A DNA stretch of 64,000 nucleotides, from the NCBI GenBank assembly GCA_947034895.1, contig OX344764.1:51565348-51629347 (forward strand), in the 5' to 3' direction. This stretch comes from Rhytidiadelphus loreus (lineage: Eukaryota; Streptophyta; Bryopsida; Hypnales; Hylocomiaceae). A model generated the notes under the pieces. That model saw nothing but the letters and a program-made list of their open reading frames with translations. It had not been told where the DNA came from and ran no database searches. How positions within the stretch are numbered: position 1 is the first letter of the stretch; every line of letters begins with the position of its first letter. This document shows, piece by piece, positions 34,516 through 45,284 of this stretch. A program made the translations under genes and the position numbers.

Positions 34516-37515
34516 AGCCTGCTGGGTCCCTAAACCCTATTTCCTCAACCCACAATTCTAAACCCTAAACCTACCATGCCGAGCCTATTGCCTGTCCCAA
34601 ACCTATTTTGCCAAATGTACATCGCGAAACCCTAGTTTTGAGCTTGGGGCCCTCTACACGTAGGTGTCCTTAAGACCTTAAGCCTTAAACGATTGATTGG
34701 TCACTGCAGAAATCATCTATTTTGTCCCTGTGAGAATTGTTGGTTTAAATAAACCCTAAAAAATACACATAGGAAGACAAACTATTGTAGATAATCTTCC
34801 CTTTCTACATACTTTTTGGACAATGAATAGTTGCATTTTTGTTCTACATATAAAGATTCTTTGTCATTAATTGACTAGAAAATGGCCTTATAGTCATTAT
34901 GCTTTAAAGAATGTAAGAGAACTTCATTTCACTAAGTTTTTGTAGGTCACAGTTATTCAAAGAGGTGGCATTCAATTTCAAAGAATTGACTATACAACCA
35001 CAGATTATATTTCATGACATTTGGGCTCTCTAAATGTTGGTAGTTAAAAAAAAAATTAATCCTTGAATTCTAGGTCAATCATCATGGATATCGTTTGTTG
35101 TGTCACTAGATGTATTGTTGGCTTAAAAAAATGAAAAAGTACTCATTGCACAACAAACTATTGTACATGATCTTTCCTTTCCACACAAATTCTAAAGCAT
35201 GAATAGTTGCATTTGTGTCCTATACGGCAAGATTGTTTGTCACTCATTGACAAGGAAATGGCCTTGGTGTCATTGAGGAGTTAAGGAATTTGAAGAGTCC
35301 CTCTAATGGGACTAAGAGTTATTGAACACATAAATCAAACAATTGTCAAAGTGTGTATGATATCTTCCACCACCATAATTCATTTGTTTCAAATTTTTTG
35401 ATTGAATGTAGACTTTCTCTTCATACCACAAGAATGTGGGAAATACTCCATATCCATTGGGATTTTTCATATGTGCTAATTTAATCAAATTTGAATAGAA
35501 TTCAATCAATGATATTTCTAAATTGTTTAGGGTTTCAACACCCTAAATGACCAACGTGTTTTTTGAGCTTTTTGGAATTTACTTTTAATTTCAAATGAAT
35601 CAAGCATCTTTAGAATTTATGCACCGAAACACAATTTTCAAATTCCATACTCTATTCAAAGCTTACATTACATTTTGGGCATTCCATACACTAAAATTCT
35701 ATATGTAATACAAAGTATTGTCATTAATAAAAGAATAATAAATAATAAACTCTTTAATTTTACAATTTGTTTTTTTTAAATTATAAAGAACTTTTACTTT
35801 TTAGATACTTCTCTCCCTTAAAGGTCTAAACACCATATTTTAAAGATTTAACATTTAAAAAGGTATGGAATAACCACTAATTGGGACAATAAATAAAATG
35901 TAGAAGTTGAAAATTTTTTGAACTTTAAATTATGATTCTTCTGTGAATTAATTTGGTGCCAGTTGTTTGGTTCTTTACAACAAAAAATATAAATGAAGTA
36001 TTCATGTTTTATAGTTTGAAGAACTATTATTTCTCAATTCATGGAATAGGTTTCAGGGTGGAATGGCAAAAAAAATGAAACTTCTACGTTTTTTTCACTC
36101 GGTTGTCTTCATTAAAATTCCATGATTGTTGTGCATTGAGTTTAGTTTTTAAAGTACAAAGTACTCTTGGCTTGTTTTATTAATTAATTCCATTTAAAAA
36201 AGATTAAGAATGATTTTGATATAATATTTTGTTTATTGAAAAGTTTTCATGACACAATTCTAAAAGTACAACACTAAAAATTGTTCATAGTAGTTAAAAA
36301 ATAGGCCTTTCATTGATACATAACTTACATTTTTTGAATAATTATGTGTTTAAATTACACAAGATGTAAAGAATTTCTCAAACTTATAGAATATAGTATT
36401 TTCATACAATTTCGAAGTCATAGTATGCAATACGTTGTAATACATTCATTTCTAGGAGGTGAAACTCTCATATTAATGATTATAATTTTATGAGACATTG
36501 AAGTGGTTCAAGTCTCTAAACCATGATGGAGTTAATAATAATGATTGTTAGCAAATGAATACAAAATCCATCATTCATTTCAATGTCCTAACAAAGTAGG
36601 CCCATTTGAAGCCAATTATTCTTCAAATCATAGCTTCGAAATTCGAATGTGATGAAAGTGGACAGGATGACTTCTTAGAACAAAGGTCTTTGAAATTTTT
36701 TACTCTTCATATAGTTACCAAGCTTGTAAAAATAGGGGTCCTACTTTGTATAGTTCAAGTATCCTACTTTCTTTTTGAAATATTGAAACATTTTCTTTTT
36801 ATTTCTTTTTAATTTTTAAAAGATTTTTTTAAAGATTTTTATAGTACTTCTTTACATTGTTGTGCAAACTTTTGGTTTTCCCCCTTAATCATTCTAAACC
36901 CTTAAAAAAACAATTGAACAGAATAATATACTATGTTGAAGAATCATTATTCTTTCAAATTTTTTTATCATAATTTAACTCGTACAATATTTTCTGTTTC
37001 TGCTCTAATTGTTCTCATTAAAATTTCAATTCTATGAAGTACAACATCAATGGCTTCGTTTCTTCTTTCGTTTCCAATGTGCTCCTCTATAAATGCAAAT
37101 TCCTTAGAATGTGTTAAAACATTCTGGAAAAGAAACTATTACAAGAACTACATTTTATAGAATTGAATCTTAAAAAATTCACAATTGTACATTATTCTTT
37201 GTTCTGAATAATGGAACTCAAAGTTGTGTATATTTTTTATGACATTAAATTCGAGATTGTACGGTCATTTAAAAGTCAACAACTTTGGACATCATTTTTT
37301 AATTAGAACTAATAATATTCAAAATAGAAACTATTATATTTAATCGTGTGCTTTAAGGTAAAAACCCTAAACCCAAAACCTATAAATCTAAATAAGAAAC
37401 ATCCTTAAACTTCTGGATATGGAATTTCAAAAGCAAATATGAATTGTCAATATAATCCGCAAAATCTTAATGATAAAAATATTGAATTCATGAACATATA
37501 ATTTACATTTCTTCA
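34516..37515. other. Gene-free AT-rich centre of G
   Basis: No coding frame, palindrome or transposon end recognised. 34,770-34,920 and 35,140-35,300 form a diverged direct duplication (both have ACAAACTATTGTA, GAATAGTTGCATTT, TTGACTAGAAAATGGCC-like blocks). Confidence 0.55.
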
Positions 37516-37720
37516 AGACTTTGTTAAAACCTTACACCCTACACCCTACACCCTAAACCCTAAACCACATACCCTAAACCCTAAAAACCCTGATCCCTAC
37601 ACCCTAAACCCTATAACCTAAACCTAGAAGCCTATATCCTAAACCCTGAACCATATACCCTAAACCATAACCCTAAACCCTAAAAACCTTAATCCTTATA
37701 CCCTAAAGCCCTAACTTCAT
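37516..37720. repeat. Interstitial telomere-like repeats
   Basis: Many CCCTAAA, CCCTACA and CCCTATA heptamers and variants within about 200 bp. The plant-type telomere unit is degenerate and interrupted, so this is an old internal tract rather than a chromosome end. Confidence 0.85.
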
Positions 37721-38589
37721 TCCCTATTGAAAGCTTACAATAGGTACAATTTTGATTATAGCCAATGCACATTGGACCCACCATGTGCCAAATTGGTGTG
37801 GATACCTCCCCTATACATTCATCTAAATCAGACTTAAGAATAAACTATTTTAAAAAGAAGGCTGATTGGCGGGTGGTGTATGAATTGCCAAATTTGCCAA
37901 ACTCTAAATTCCGCTATGCTTTCAAAGAATATTTCCACATTCTCCGGAAAAAGGTGACTGCCATGGATTCCACAAAATATAAATTCCCCTATTTAAATCA
38001 TAAAAAGATCGGCTACGTCATATTCCAACTCTATTAATGAAAAGCTCCTTCATATTCCACATCGTTGTCATTATGTGGGCGAATCGAATGTCAACGGCCC
38101 CCTAATCCGAGCAAGTACTTCTCCCCTACGTCCAGAAAATCATGAAGAACTCAAAAGCCGTTGAATTTCCCGCTCATTTTCTCCCGCTAGTGTATGCATC
38201 GTCTCTCTTCCTCGAGCACCTCATTTCCTCTCTCGTGTTTTCCAGATTTCCCTCCTCCGCGGCCTCTTGCTGACATTGCTACCGCAAGGCCTTTGAACTT
38301 ATGTTTTTGCATTCATTTACATGTTTATGTGAGTAGGTGGCTTAGTTTCGCACGGGTTGTCGTAAGTTCCTCTACTTCCCTTCTTCCCTCTTCACTGAAT
38401 GCTAGATTCCTGTTCTTGCTCCTCAGTTTTAAGCAAAGGTACATGCAGTATTATTTAGTCCTCCGATTCATTGCGTATTCAGAATTCCGGTGTCACGTCT
38501 CAAGTGTTGTTCTTCGTATGTTATGTTCGAGAAAGAACAACCGATTTTCACGCCGTAAATATCGGAACTATAAATTTCTCTAACACATA
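37721..38589. other. Probable promoter and 5' region of the transposase-like gene
   Basis: More balanced base composition than the centre of G, with pyrimidine-rich stretches (38.19-38.42 kb) like a plant 5' UTR. Small frames (90 and 129 codons) show no family features. No TATA box could be chosen with confidence. Confidence 0.4.
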
Positions 38590-38990
38590 CGTGCATGGAG
38601 GTTATCTTCGGTTCGAGGATAATCCGAAACATGCATGGAGGTTATCTTCGGTTCGAGGATAATCCGAAACATGCATGGAGGTTATCTTCGGTTCGAGGAT
38701 AATCCGAAACATGCATGGAGGTTATCTTCGGTTCGAGGATAATCCGAAACATGCATGGAGGATATCCTCGGTCCGAGGATAATCACACACATGCATGGAA
38801 GTTATCCTCGGTCCGAGGATAATCACGGATAGGATGGAGGTTATCCTCGGTTCGAGGATAGTCACGGACATGTTGGAGATTATCCACGGCTCGAGGATAA
38901 TCACAGACATGCATGGAGGTTATCGTAGACTAGAGAATAATCACACACTTGTATGGAGGTTATCCTCGAGCCGAGGATAATCGCCCAAAT
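38590..38990. repeat. Array of ten 40-bp units, each holding one palindrome
   Basis: The unit is ACATGCATGGAGGTTATC followed by TTCGGTTCGAGGATAATCCGAA. The first four copies are essentially identical; the later ones vary, including a TATCCTCGAGCCGAGGATA copy at the right end. It lies about 0.5 kb upstream of the transposase-like start codon. Confidence 0.95.
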
Positions 38991-39128
38991 GCATAGAATG
39001 TAAATAATAACCATAGACAAAGGAAGACATTCACTGACATTCGAGATGATATACAGAGTTTACATACATAATCATTCTGACAGTCTAATGAGGGGGAATG
39101 CATAAAATCTCTCAATCTTTGACGTCTG

Positions 39129-39149
39129 CTATCTTCGAATCGAAGATAC
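39129..39149. repeat. Palindrome upstream of the transposase-like gene
   Basis: CTATCTTCGAATCGAAGATA, a perfectly symmetric member of the CTTCG/CGAAG subform. Confidence 0.9.
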
Positions 39150-39398
39150 CTTTTGCTTTTCATACTCGTAGTTTAGAGTGTTTGGTAGATGAAGTAATAT
39201 AATTCTGATTGTTCTAAGGAATGCAAAGATGATAGATTAGATTCTGTTTTTTGGTTCTGTTGTGCTAATTCATCGCATTTTAACTTCATTAGTCTAGGTG
39301 GATGGATTAGTATACATGATCACAAAATGGTTTACAATTTTACCCTCCACTGGAAGTCACTTTGCCCCTGATTTTGTCAATGTGTCGTACTTGTTTTT

Positions 39399-39416
39399 TA
39401 TCCTCGCCTCGAGGAT
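39399..39416. repeat. Palindrome in 5' intron or leader of the transposase-like gene
   Basis: TATCCTCGCCTCGAGGATA-type dyad lying 40-60 bases before the CACGCGCAG acceptor that precedes the chosen start codon. Confidence 0.9.
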
Positions 39417-39459
39417 ACTCACAACAGTATTAATTAATTGGTGTTCTTTCACGCGCAGA

Positions 39460-42309
39460 ATGGATACTTCAGATGCCAACGAGTTTACAGTTCCAATGCC
39501 AACTTTGCCTCCGGGTGTCGCAGCCTGCGAGGGATTTCCTCGACCTTCTTGGTATACCAAATGCGTCACACTCAGAAATGAAGAGGGGATAGAGGTGGCA
39601 AAAGGAATTTGTCATAGTGTTGATGCAGATCTCGTCATTGACATGGATGGGCAACCACTCGGTGATGACCGGGTTGCAATTCAAATTGCAGAGTCTTTGT
39701 GTGAGGCAGATGTTCCGTCGGAGTGGATGTGGTCCATGCACTCCTGGCACATTTCCAGGGTCTACCTTAATGGTGCCAGCTTATATGACCACGAACAAAC
39801 TCATCTCTTCAATACTGCAGTCTCTTCAAACGGTTCGAGGCGGCGTGTTCGGACTGGAGTTCGTTCCTATGAAAGCTCACGTGAGAGGACTGAGCCTACC
39901 AATCTCCCGAAGAAAGAAGCCCTCCTCACAGAGCAAACAATTGCTGATGTTTCTAGTATGAAATGTTGCCAGAAGAATTGCTTGCAACCATTTCCACGTG
40001 GTCAGATTCAAGTTGTTCGGTCTCTACTTCATATTGATGGTAGAGTGTTCTGGCGCAAGTCACGTCTACTTGACGTGCACAAGCAAACCCACACTGATTC
40101 CAATGGAAGGGACATGATTACCTTGGCAAACCATGAAATTTGTTCGGTTGCTTGGTGCGCCATCCATGGAGTATCGAAGGCTACCTTTTATAGATACAAG
40201 AAGATGGCAAAAGATGACCAGAAACCGGAGCATCATGGCAACCTTGGAATGAAAAAACCTCGGACACACACTTTGCAAGCAACAGCAACTCTTCGATTGT
40301 TAGTGGAGAATGAAGCGGACACGATGCCTCACAAATCGAGGACCCTTGAGTCTGGAGAGAAAGTCCCCTCCATGGTCCTACCGTCTGCATTTCGTTGGAA
40401 GGACAAGTTGCCACAGATTAACAATGTCAATTCCTCACTTCAATTGCAAAATATTTCGGCTAGTGGATTGAGCAACATACGTCGTCAATCTTTTCCAGAG
40501 TATGCTCCAAAGGCTAGAGAAGATAGTTTTTCTCGTTGTGGAACCTGCGATAGATATAGGCAACTTAAGAGTGCTTGCACTCCACGTTCACGAGCGCAAG
40601 ACGTGTGGTCTAACAAATTGAGAGTGCACCTATCGGGGCAAAAGGCGCATAGGGACTTGTACTATAGAAACCGTTCAATGTCTGAGATGTATCCTAACAA
40701 GGTTTTGACTATAATTCATGACAAGATGGATCACTCAAAGACTGCTTCCCCTCATTACTCGCACAAGAGTAAGGGAAATAATTCTTTCATGAAGATGCTT
40801 GTCGCTGTTACAGGCATGATTGCTCATGGTCATGGAGATGTGCGATATGCACACTATGGCTTGGACATATTCCCAACAGACTCCAACCATACCATTGGGT
40901 CCATTGCAAAATTATTGCGAGATCTAGAGTCCCAACCGAAACATTCATCTCGTCAATTGTTTGTAGGAGGAGAGCGTTCTGAACTGACAGAGGCTTTGTT
41001 AATAGGTTCAGAGATTTGTACGGACTCTCTCGGGTCCCCCCCTGAAGTATTGGTGGAAGCTCAACCTCTTCCTCCAACATTGACTCTTCAGCTTGACAAT
41101 GCTTCTGGCGACAACAAGAATCGGTGGGTTTTTGCATTCTGTTCTCTTCTTGTCTATAGAGCTATTTTTCGAGAGATATACATTAATTTCCTCATTGTTG
41201 GACACACTCATGAGGACATTGATGCTCTATTTGGTCGTTGGAGCACTAAATTGAAGACGAATGACTACCCCACACTTCCAAGGTTGATGAAGTCTTTCAT
41301 GGATTGTGAAACACAACCCGTAATTCCTCATCTCATTGAGGAGGTTCCTGATTTTAAGCGATTTGTGGACGGGTACTTGCATACAGGCGATGATTCTCTA
41401 CAGGGTCATTCTCAAGCGCAACAATTTAAATTTTATAAGGATTCCAATGGGTGGCCATTGATGCAGTACAAGATCCTTTGTACCGATGTTGATTGGTTGC
41501 CGAAAGAGGGTGGGGGGATTCGCTTGTGGAAGGAGACAATAGATGGGCACCCTAAAGTACCGAGGGGTAGTCCTCTACCTTTGCCACCGCAACAAATGCG
41601 TTGCTTTGATGAGATTTGCAAGGGTTTAGATGGGTACATTGCATTGTGGGAGGCAATGGGAAATCAAGACTTATCTGGCGAGTTTAGGAGGAAGAATGAG
41701 CCGGTGCGGAAATATTGGGAAGGTGTGAGAAGTGCTCTCAATGCTCCGCTTGTGGTACATGAGACATTGCAGCATGGATTTTGGCCAAATTCTCGTGTTG
41801 CTGATGAGGTGGAAGACCAATACCTAGATGATGGTACGATGCGTGAGGAGTTTGCAGAAGATGCACCTTTTGTTGGTCGTAGGCGTGATCGTCCACCTCC
41901 TTCATTTCGTATTGGCCGTGATGTATATGCAGGTTACTTAGTTGTTGTGCGCCCTGCTGACGGTGACCTCCGTCCATTTTGGCTTGCTCGGGCTTTAACA
42001 AATCCTAATCCAGATCCAGGTCATGTCAATTCGATTCAACTTCAATATTGGACACCTACGTCTTTTCATCACACCAATGAAGAAACATATGCTGGGTGGG
42101 ACACAAAACAAGGGAATTCTTGGTGCGAGGATAAGGCTATCTCTCCGAGTTGGACGCATACAGACTGCATTATGACTGCTTGGAAGCCACGTTTCAAAGA
42201 AGGCACTTCTGATCCAAAAGTTAGAATTCCCAGAACACAAATTGCTATCATCCAGACATCGGCGGATGCATATGTATCTGGTGAAAGCAATAATGTATCT
42301 TCGGAGTGA
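39460..42309 (+). CDS. DUF7869-type protein, candidate transposase of element G (949 aa)
   Basis: Long intact frame. I start at the ATG at 39460 (MDTSDANEF), directly after a splice-acceptor-like TTCTTTCACGCGCAG; the open frame reaches 39298 but that part reads like leader or intron and holds a palindrome. Conserved features: IIHDKMDHSK (Asp 421), LQLDNASGDNKN (Asp 546) and FLIVGHTHEDIDALFGRW (Glu 585, Asp 586), the layout of DUF7869 proteins. The D-125-D-39-E spacing resembles RNase H-fold DDE transposases. Cys/His motifs lie nearer the N-terminus (CGTCDRYRQLKSAC). The protein lies next to the right TIR of G, and a decayed relative occupies the same place in the older element. Family recognition is strong; the transposase role is inference. 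Confidence 0.82.
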   Translation: MDTSDANEFTVPMPTLPPGVAACEGFPRPSWYTKCVTLRNEEGIEVAKGICHSVDADLVIDMDGQPLGDDRVAIQIAESLCEADVPSEWMWSMHSWHISRVYLNGASLYDHEQTHLFNTAVSSNGSRRRVRTGVRSYESSRERTEPTNLPKKEALLTEQTIADVSSMKCCQKNCLQPFPRGQIQVVRSLLHIDGRVFWRKSRLLDVHKQTHTDSNGRDMITLANHEICSVAWCAIHGVSKATFYRYKKMAKDDQKPEHHGNLGMKKPRTHTLQATATLRLLVENEADTMPHKSRTLESGEKVPSMVLPSAFRWKDKLPQINNVNSSLQLQNISASGLSNIRRQSFPEYAPKAREDSFSRCGTCDRYRQLKSACTPRSRAQDVWSNKLRVHLSGQKAHRDLYYRNRSMSEMYPNKVLTIIHDKMDHSKTASPHYSHKSKGNNSFMKMLVAVTGMIAHGHGDVRYAHYGLDIFPTDSNHTIGSIAKLLRDLESQPKHSSRQLFVGGERSELTEALLIGSEICTDSLGSPPEVLVEAQPLPPTLTLQLDNASGDNKNRWVFAFCSLLVYRAIFREIYINFLIVGHTHEDIDALFGRWSTKLKTNDYPTLPRLMKSFMDCETQPVIPHLIEEVPDFKRFVDGYLHTGDDSLQGHSQAQQFKFYKDSNGWPLMQYKILCTDVDWLPKEGGGIRLWKETIDGHPKVPRGSPLPLPPQQMRCFDEICKGLDGYIALWEAMGNQDLSGEFRRKNEPVRKYWEGVRSALNAPLVVHETLQHGFWPNSRVADEVEDQYLDDGTMREEFAEDAPFVGRRRDRPPPSFRIGRDVYAGYLVVVRPADGDLRPFWLARALTNPNPDPGHVNSIQLQYWTPTSFHHTNEETYAGWDTKQGNSWCEDKAISPSWTHTDCIMTAWKPRFKEGTSDPKVRIPRTQIAIIQTSADAYVSGESNNVSSE

Positions 42310-43107
42310 AGATGAATAGTTTGTAGGCATAGGAAATCATGAGGAGTTTTGCGAGTTTGTACGTTATTTTCTTAACTTTAGGGAGGATGACAAAAAAATA
42401 TGGAAAAAAATAAATTATAAAGAGTTGTAGAAGTTGATAGTTTCTTTGATTAGGGCAAAAAAAATATAATAAAAAGTTGTTAGAAAAAAACATGTGGAGA
42501 AGATGAAATAGATTTAGTTTTTTTATTCTTTTAGTTCATTGTTTTGATCTTTTTTTATATTATTTTAGAATTTGATGTTATAGATGTTGTATAATATAAT
42601 ATATTTTTATTTTTATTTCTTGTATGGTATTGTGTATTTTGTAAGTTCTTCATTGGAATTCTATTGTCTATGACATTTGTTATGGAACACGATGAGTACT
42701 AATGTTTTCTATACAAAGTAATTATGAACTTCTCTATCTAAGCATATGTCAAATTCTTTACTTTGACATTGTAGTTTTTGATCAGGCTAGGTGTACAAAT
42801 GTATTCTATCATGGATGATTTCAAAAATCTCTACCTCACTATATGTCAAACTATTTACTTAGATATTTTAGTTAAGCACTTATTATAAATGGTTCTAGTT
42901 TCCCATCCAAAATCCCTCCTTTCAACGTCCTTCACTACTATTTTTGTCCTCCAATTTCTTATACTTGTACAAATTCTTTATTCTTCAAGCAGTTTATGGT
43001 CTCAATTTTTTGAATTGTCTCAATTTAATGGACTCTTCTACATACTAAATTTAGGAAGATGATTAAAATGAGAATCCACATTGTCTCAATTTAATGAATA
43101 TGGCCTT
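42310..43107. other. 3' UTR of the transposase-like gene and right subterminal region of G
   Basis: AT-rich sequence ending in the right TIR. The TIR word ATTAAATTGAGACAAT recurs about 80 bp inside (near 43,020) on the opposite strand, so the terminus carries a repeated subterminal motif. The first 120 bp correspond to the 3' flank of the decayed copy (about 44,670-44,820). Confidence 0.7.
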
Positions 43108-43238
43108 CTATTGGCTGTTGATTTTTCAAATCAACGGCTGAGATTGATCCATTTTGTGATACCCCTAGTATTGGGCAGAAAAAATGCAATTTTTGACCAA
43201 ACGCTACCAAAATCGTTCGGTCTTTCTTGCAATTACCC

Positions 43239-44665
43239 TTACGAGCATGATTGCCTATAGTCATAGAGACATTTGATATGCGCACTATAGATTAAACATT
43301 TTTCCAACAAATTTGAATTACATAGTGGGGTCCATTGCAAAGTTGTTGCGACATCTTAAAATACAACTGAAGTCTTCATCATGTCAATTGTTTGCAAGGG
43401 GGTCTAACTATTCAAACTTGTTAAAAGCCTTATTAGAAGGCTTAGATCTATGCATAGAATCCCTTCCCACTTCCCTACAATAGTTGGTGGAAGTTGTAAC
43501 TCTTCCTCCGACTATGACTCGGCAACGCCTCTGGAGATAATAAGAATTGGTGGGGGTTTGCATTTTGCTCTCTCCTTATACACATAATCATTTTCCGTGA
43601 GGTATACATCAATTTCCTCATTGTTGAGCACACTCACTAAGACATTAATGCTCTTTTTGGACGTTGGAGGAACAAGTTGAAAATGAATGACTACCTCACC
43701 ATTCCTAGACTCATGAAGTCTTTCATGGACTATGAAACACAACCCGTTATATATACCCCATGTTATCAAGAAGGTCCCCAACTTCAAGAAGGGTACTTTT
43801 ATACAAGTGGAGATGCTTTACAAGATCATTCTCAAGCGCAACAATTCAAGTTCTACAAGGATTGATTTCCAATGGATGGCCCTTGATACAATACAAAATC
43901 CTTTGTATTGATGTTGATTGGTTGCCAAAGGAAGGCGGAGGAATTTGATTGTGGAAGGAGACTATAGATGGATGCCTCATAACCTTTGGCTCTGCAGAAA
44001 ATGCTTTGGTTTGAGAATGTTTGCAAAGGCTTGGATGGCTACATTTCTCTTTGGGGCCAAATGTCTGATGCCAACATGTCTGGAAAGTATCGTAGGAAGA
44101 TTGATCATGTATGGAAGTACTCGAAAGTTGTGAGTTCTATTTTTAATGAACCTCTTGTTGTTTAAGAGGCATTAGAACATGGATTTTGGCCGAATTCTAT
44201 AGCTGGCACGAAGAAATGTAGGCCAAATGCAAGATGATGGTAGATTGTGTGAAGAGATTCAAGAGGATGCACCTTTTGTTGGTCGAAGACATCACCGTCC
44301 ACATCCTTCATTCTATATTGAACGTGATGCTTTTGGAGGATATTTTGTCTTGCACGAGTGCTCACAAATCTAAATTCAAATACAGGTCATGTCAATTCCA
44401 TTCAGCTATAGTATTCAACACCTACATCTTTTTAGCAAATTGACAAAGACACATATTCTAGGTGGAATACAAATCAACCAAATTTTTGGTGCAAGGATAA
44501 GGTTTTCTCGCCTAGTTGGACTCATACGGATAGTATTTTGACTCCTTAGAAGCCACGTTTGAGAGAGATTCAAGAATTAAAATCTCCCAAAACCAAAGCA
44601 GTATCTTTGAGTAGTTTGTAGAGGCCTATGTGTATGGCAAAGGCAACAATGCATTCTCAGCATGA
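43239..44665 (+). pseudogene. Broken DUF7869 gene, 3' segment
   Basis: Continues the decayed gene after S2. Counterparts seen include NDYLTIPRLMKSFMDYETQPV, IDVDWLPKEGGG and a GTVC-like C-terminal part, with stops and shifts. The last recognisable stretch corresponds to the SGESNNVSSE end of the intact protein near 44,660. The shared 3' UTR word GATAGTTTGTAGGCATAG follows. Confidence 0.85.
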
Positions 44666-45169
44666 GGATGGATAGTTTGTAGGCATAGCAAAATATTAGA
44701 TGGTTTCATAGTTTTTGAGTTTTTTCAGGTTGTTGTTTAAAAAATTATTGGAAAAAAATAAAAATAGAAAATAGAATTTTTTTTTGAAAGAAAATACATT
44801 GTAGGGAGTTGATGGTTTACTTTTCATACTATTAAAAAATTAAAAAATTAAAAAAAATATAGAAAAAAAGTGAGATAAAAGAAGTAGAATTAGTTCGTAA
44901 TTTTCCTATATTAGTTGTATTGATCTTTTCTAATGTTTCACAATCAAATGTTCTAGCATTAGAAGAGTTTTCAAGCCATTGGGAGACCTCAAGTTCTCCG
45001 ACGTTCCCGGACTGTGGGAATGTTAAAGAACCAGCAGTCCAACCTAGCACAGAGACTGCCATGTCGGACTGCATTAATGAATTAATATTTTTCTTAAATT
45101 TAAAATTTTTTTATAAAAAAAATTAATATTTTTTAAATTTTATTTAAAATTTAAAATAATAATAATAAT

Positions 45170-45172
<3 letters not shown>

Positions 45173-45233
<61 letters not shown>
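45173..45233. repeat. (TA)n microsatellite
   Basis: About 30 uninterrupted TA units. Confidence 0.97.
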
Positions 45234-45239
<6 letters not shown>

Positions 45240-45248
45240 TCAGACTGT

Positions 45249-45284
45249 CCGGCCATGGTTCTCAACATGGGGAACCATGGCCGG
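45249..45284. repeat. Short hairpin, arms CCGGCCATGGTTC
   Basis: CCGGCCATGGTTC is inverted as GAACCATGGCCGG around about 10 bases. It may be the middle or end of a small inverted-repeat element spanning 44,950-45,300. Confidence 0.7.

Larger units (their letters stand above)
24808..43107. mobile_element. G: 18.3-kb cargo-carrying DNA transposon, TIRs intact, target duplication CTAT
   Basis: The terminal inverted repeats begin AAGGCCATATTCATTAAA at both ends and agree in 31 of 32 positions. The direct CTAT duplication lies at 24804-24807 and 43108-43111; S1 shows the empty site (AAAAGTACTATTGGCC). Inside are a plus-strand DUF7869 gene near the right end, a minus-strand cluster of four gene models in the left half, a gene-poor AT-rich centre and about 30 palindromes. 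No reverse transcriptase, integrase or helicase was recognised. Superfamily unknown: a 4-bp target duplication alone does not decide it. It is probably young, because its coding frames and TIRs are intact while the host element is decayed. Confidence 0.9.
24221..43238. mobile_element. S2: second element of the S1 family, split by G; target duplication TTAC
   Basis: Left piece 24221-24807 starts GGGTGATTGCAAGAAAGA and aligns along its length with S1. Right piece 43108-43238 ends TCTTTCTTGCAATTACCC and aligns with the last 130 bp of S1. It is flanked by TTAC (24217-24220 and 43239-43242); the intact gene reads GCTGTTACAGGCATG there. Without G and one CTAT, S2 is 714 bp, compared with 727 bp for S1. 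Confidence 0.9.

Noticed and set aside
38715..38985. Small proteins with repeated ILEPRI/ILGPRI motifs
   Set aside because: Translations of the 40-bp palindrome array.
38590..38990. CRISPR-like array
   Set aside because: Regular 40-bp units in eukaryotic DNA with no unique spacers; each unit is itself the repeat. It belongs to the transposon palindrome family.
39298..39459. Longer start for the transposase-like protein (1003 aa)
   Set aside because: This part contains a palindrome and ends in a splice-acceptor-like pyrimidine tract plus CAG; the decayed relative shows recognisable similarity only after it.
24808..43107. Retrotransposon or Helitron explanation for G
   Set aside because: No reverse transcriptase, integrase or helicase motif, no LTRs, and clear TIRs with a target duplication.
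24808..43107. Endogenous giant-virus or Maverick/Polinton element
   Set aside because: No DNA polymerase B, capsid, packaging ATPase or protease recognised; the duplication is 4 bp and the genes are spliced.
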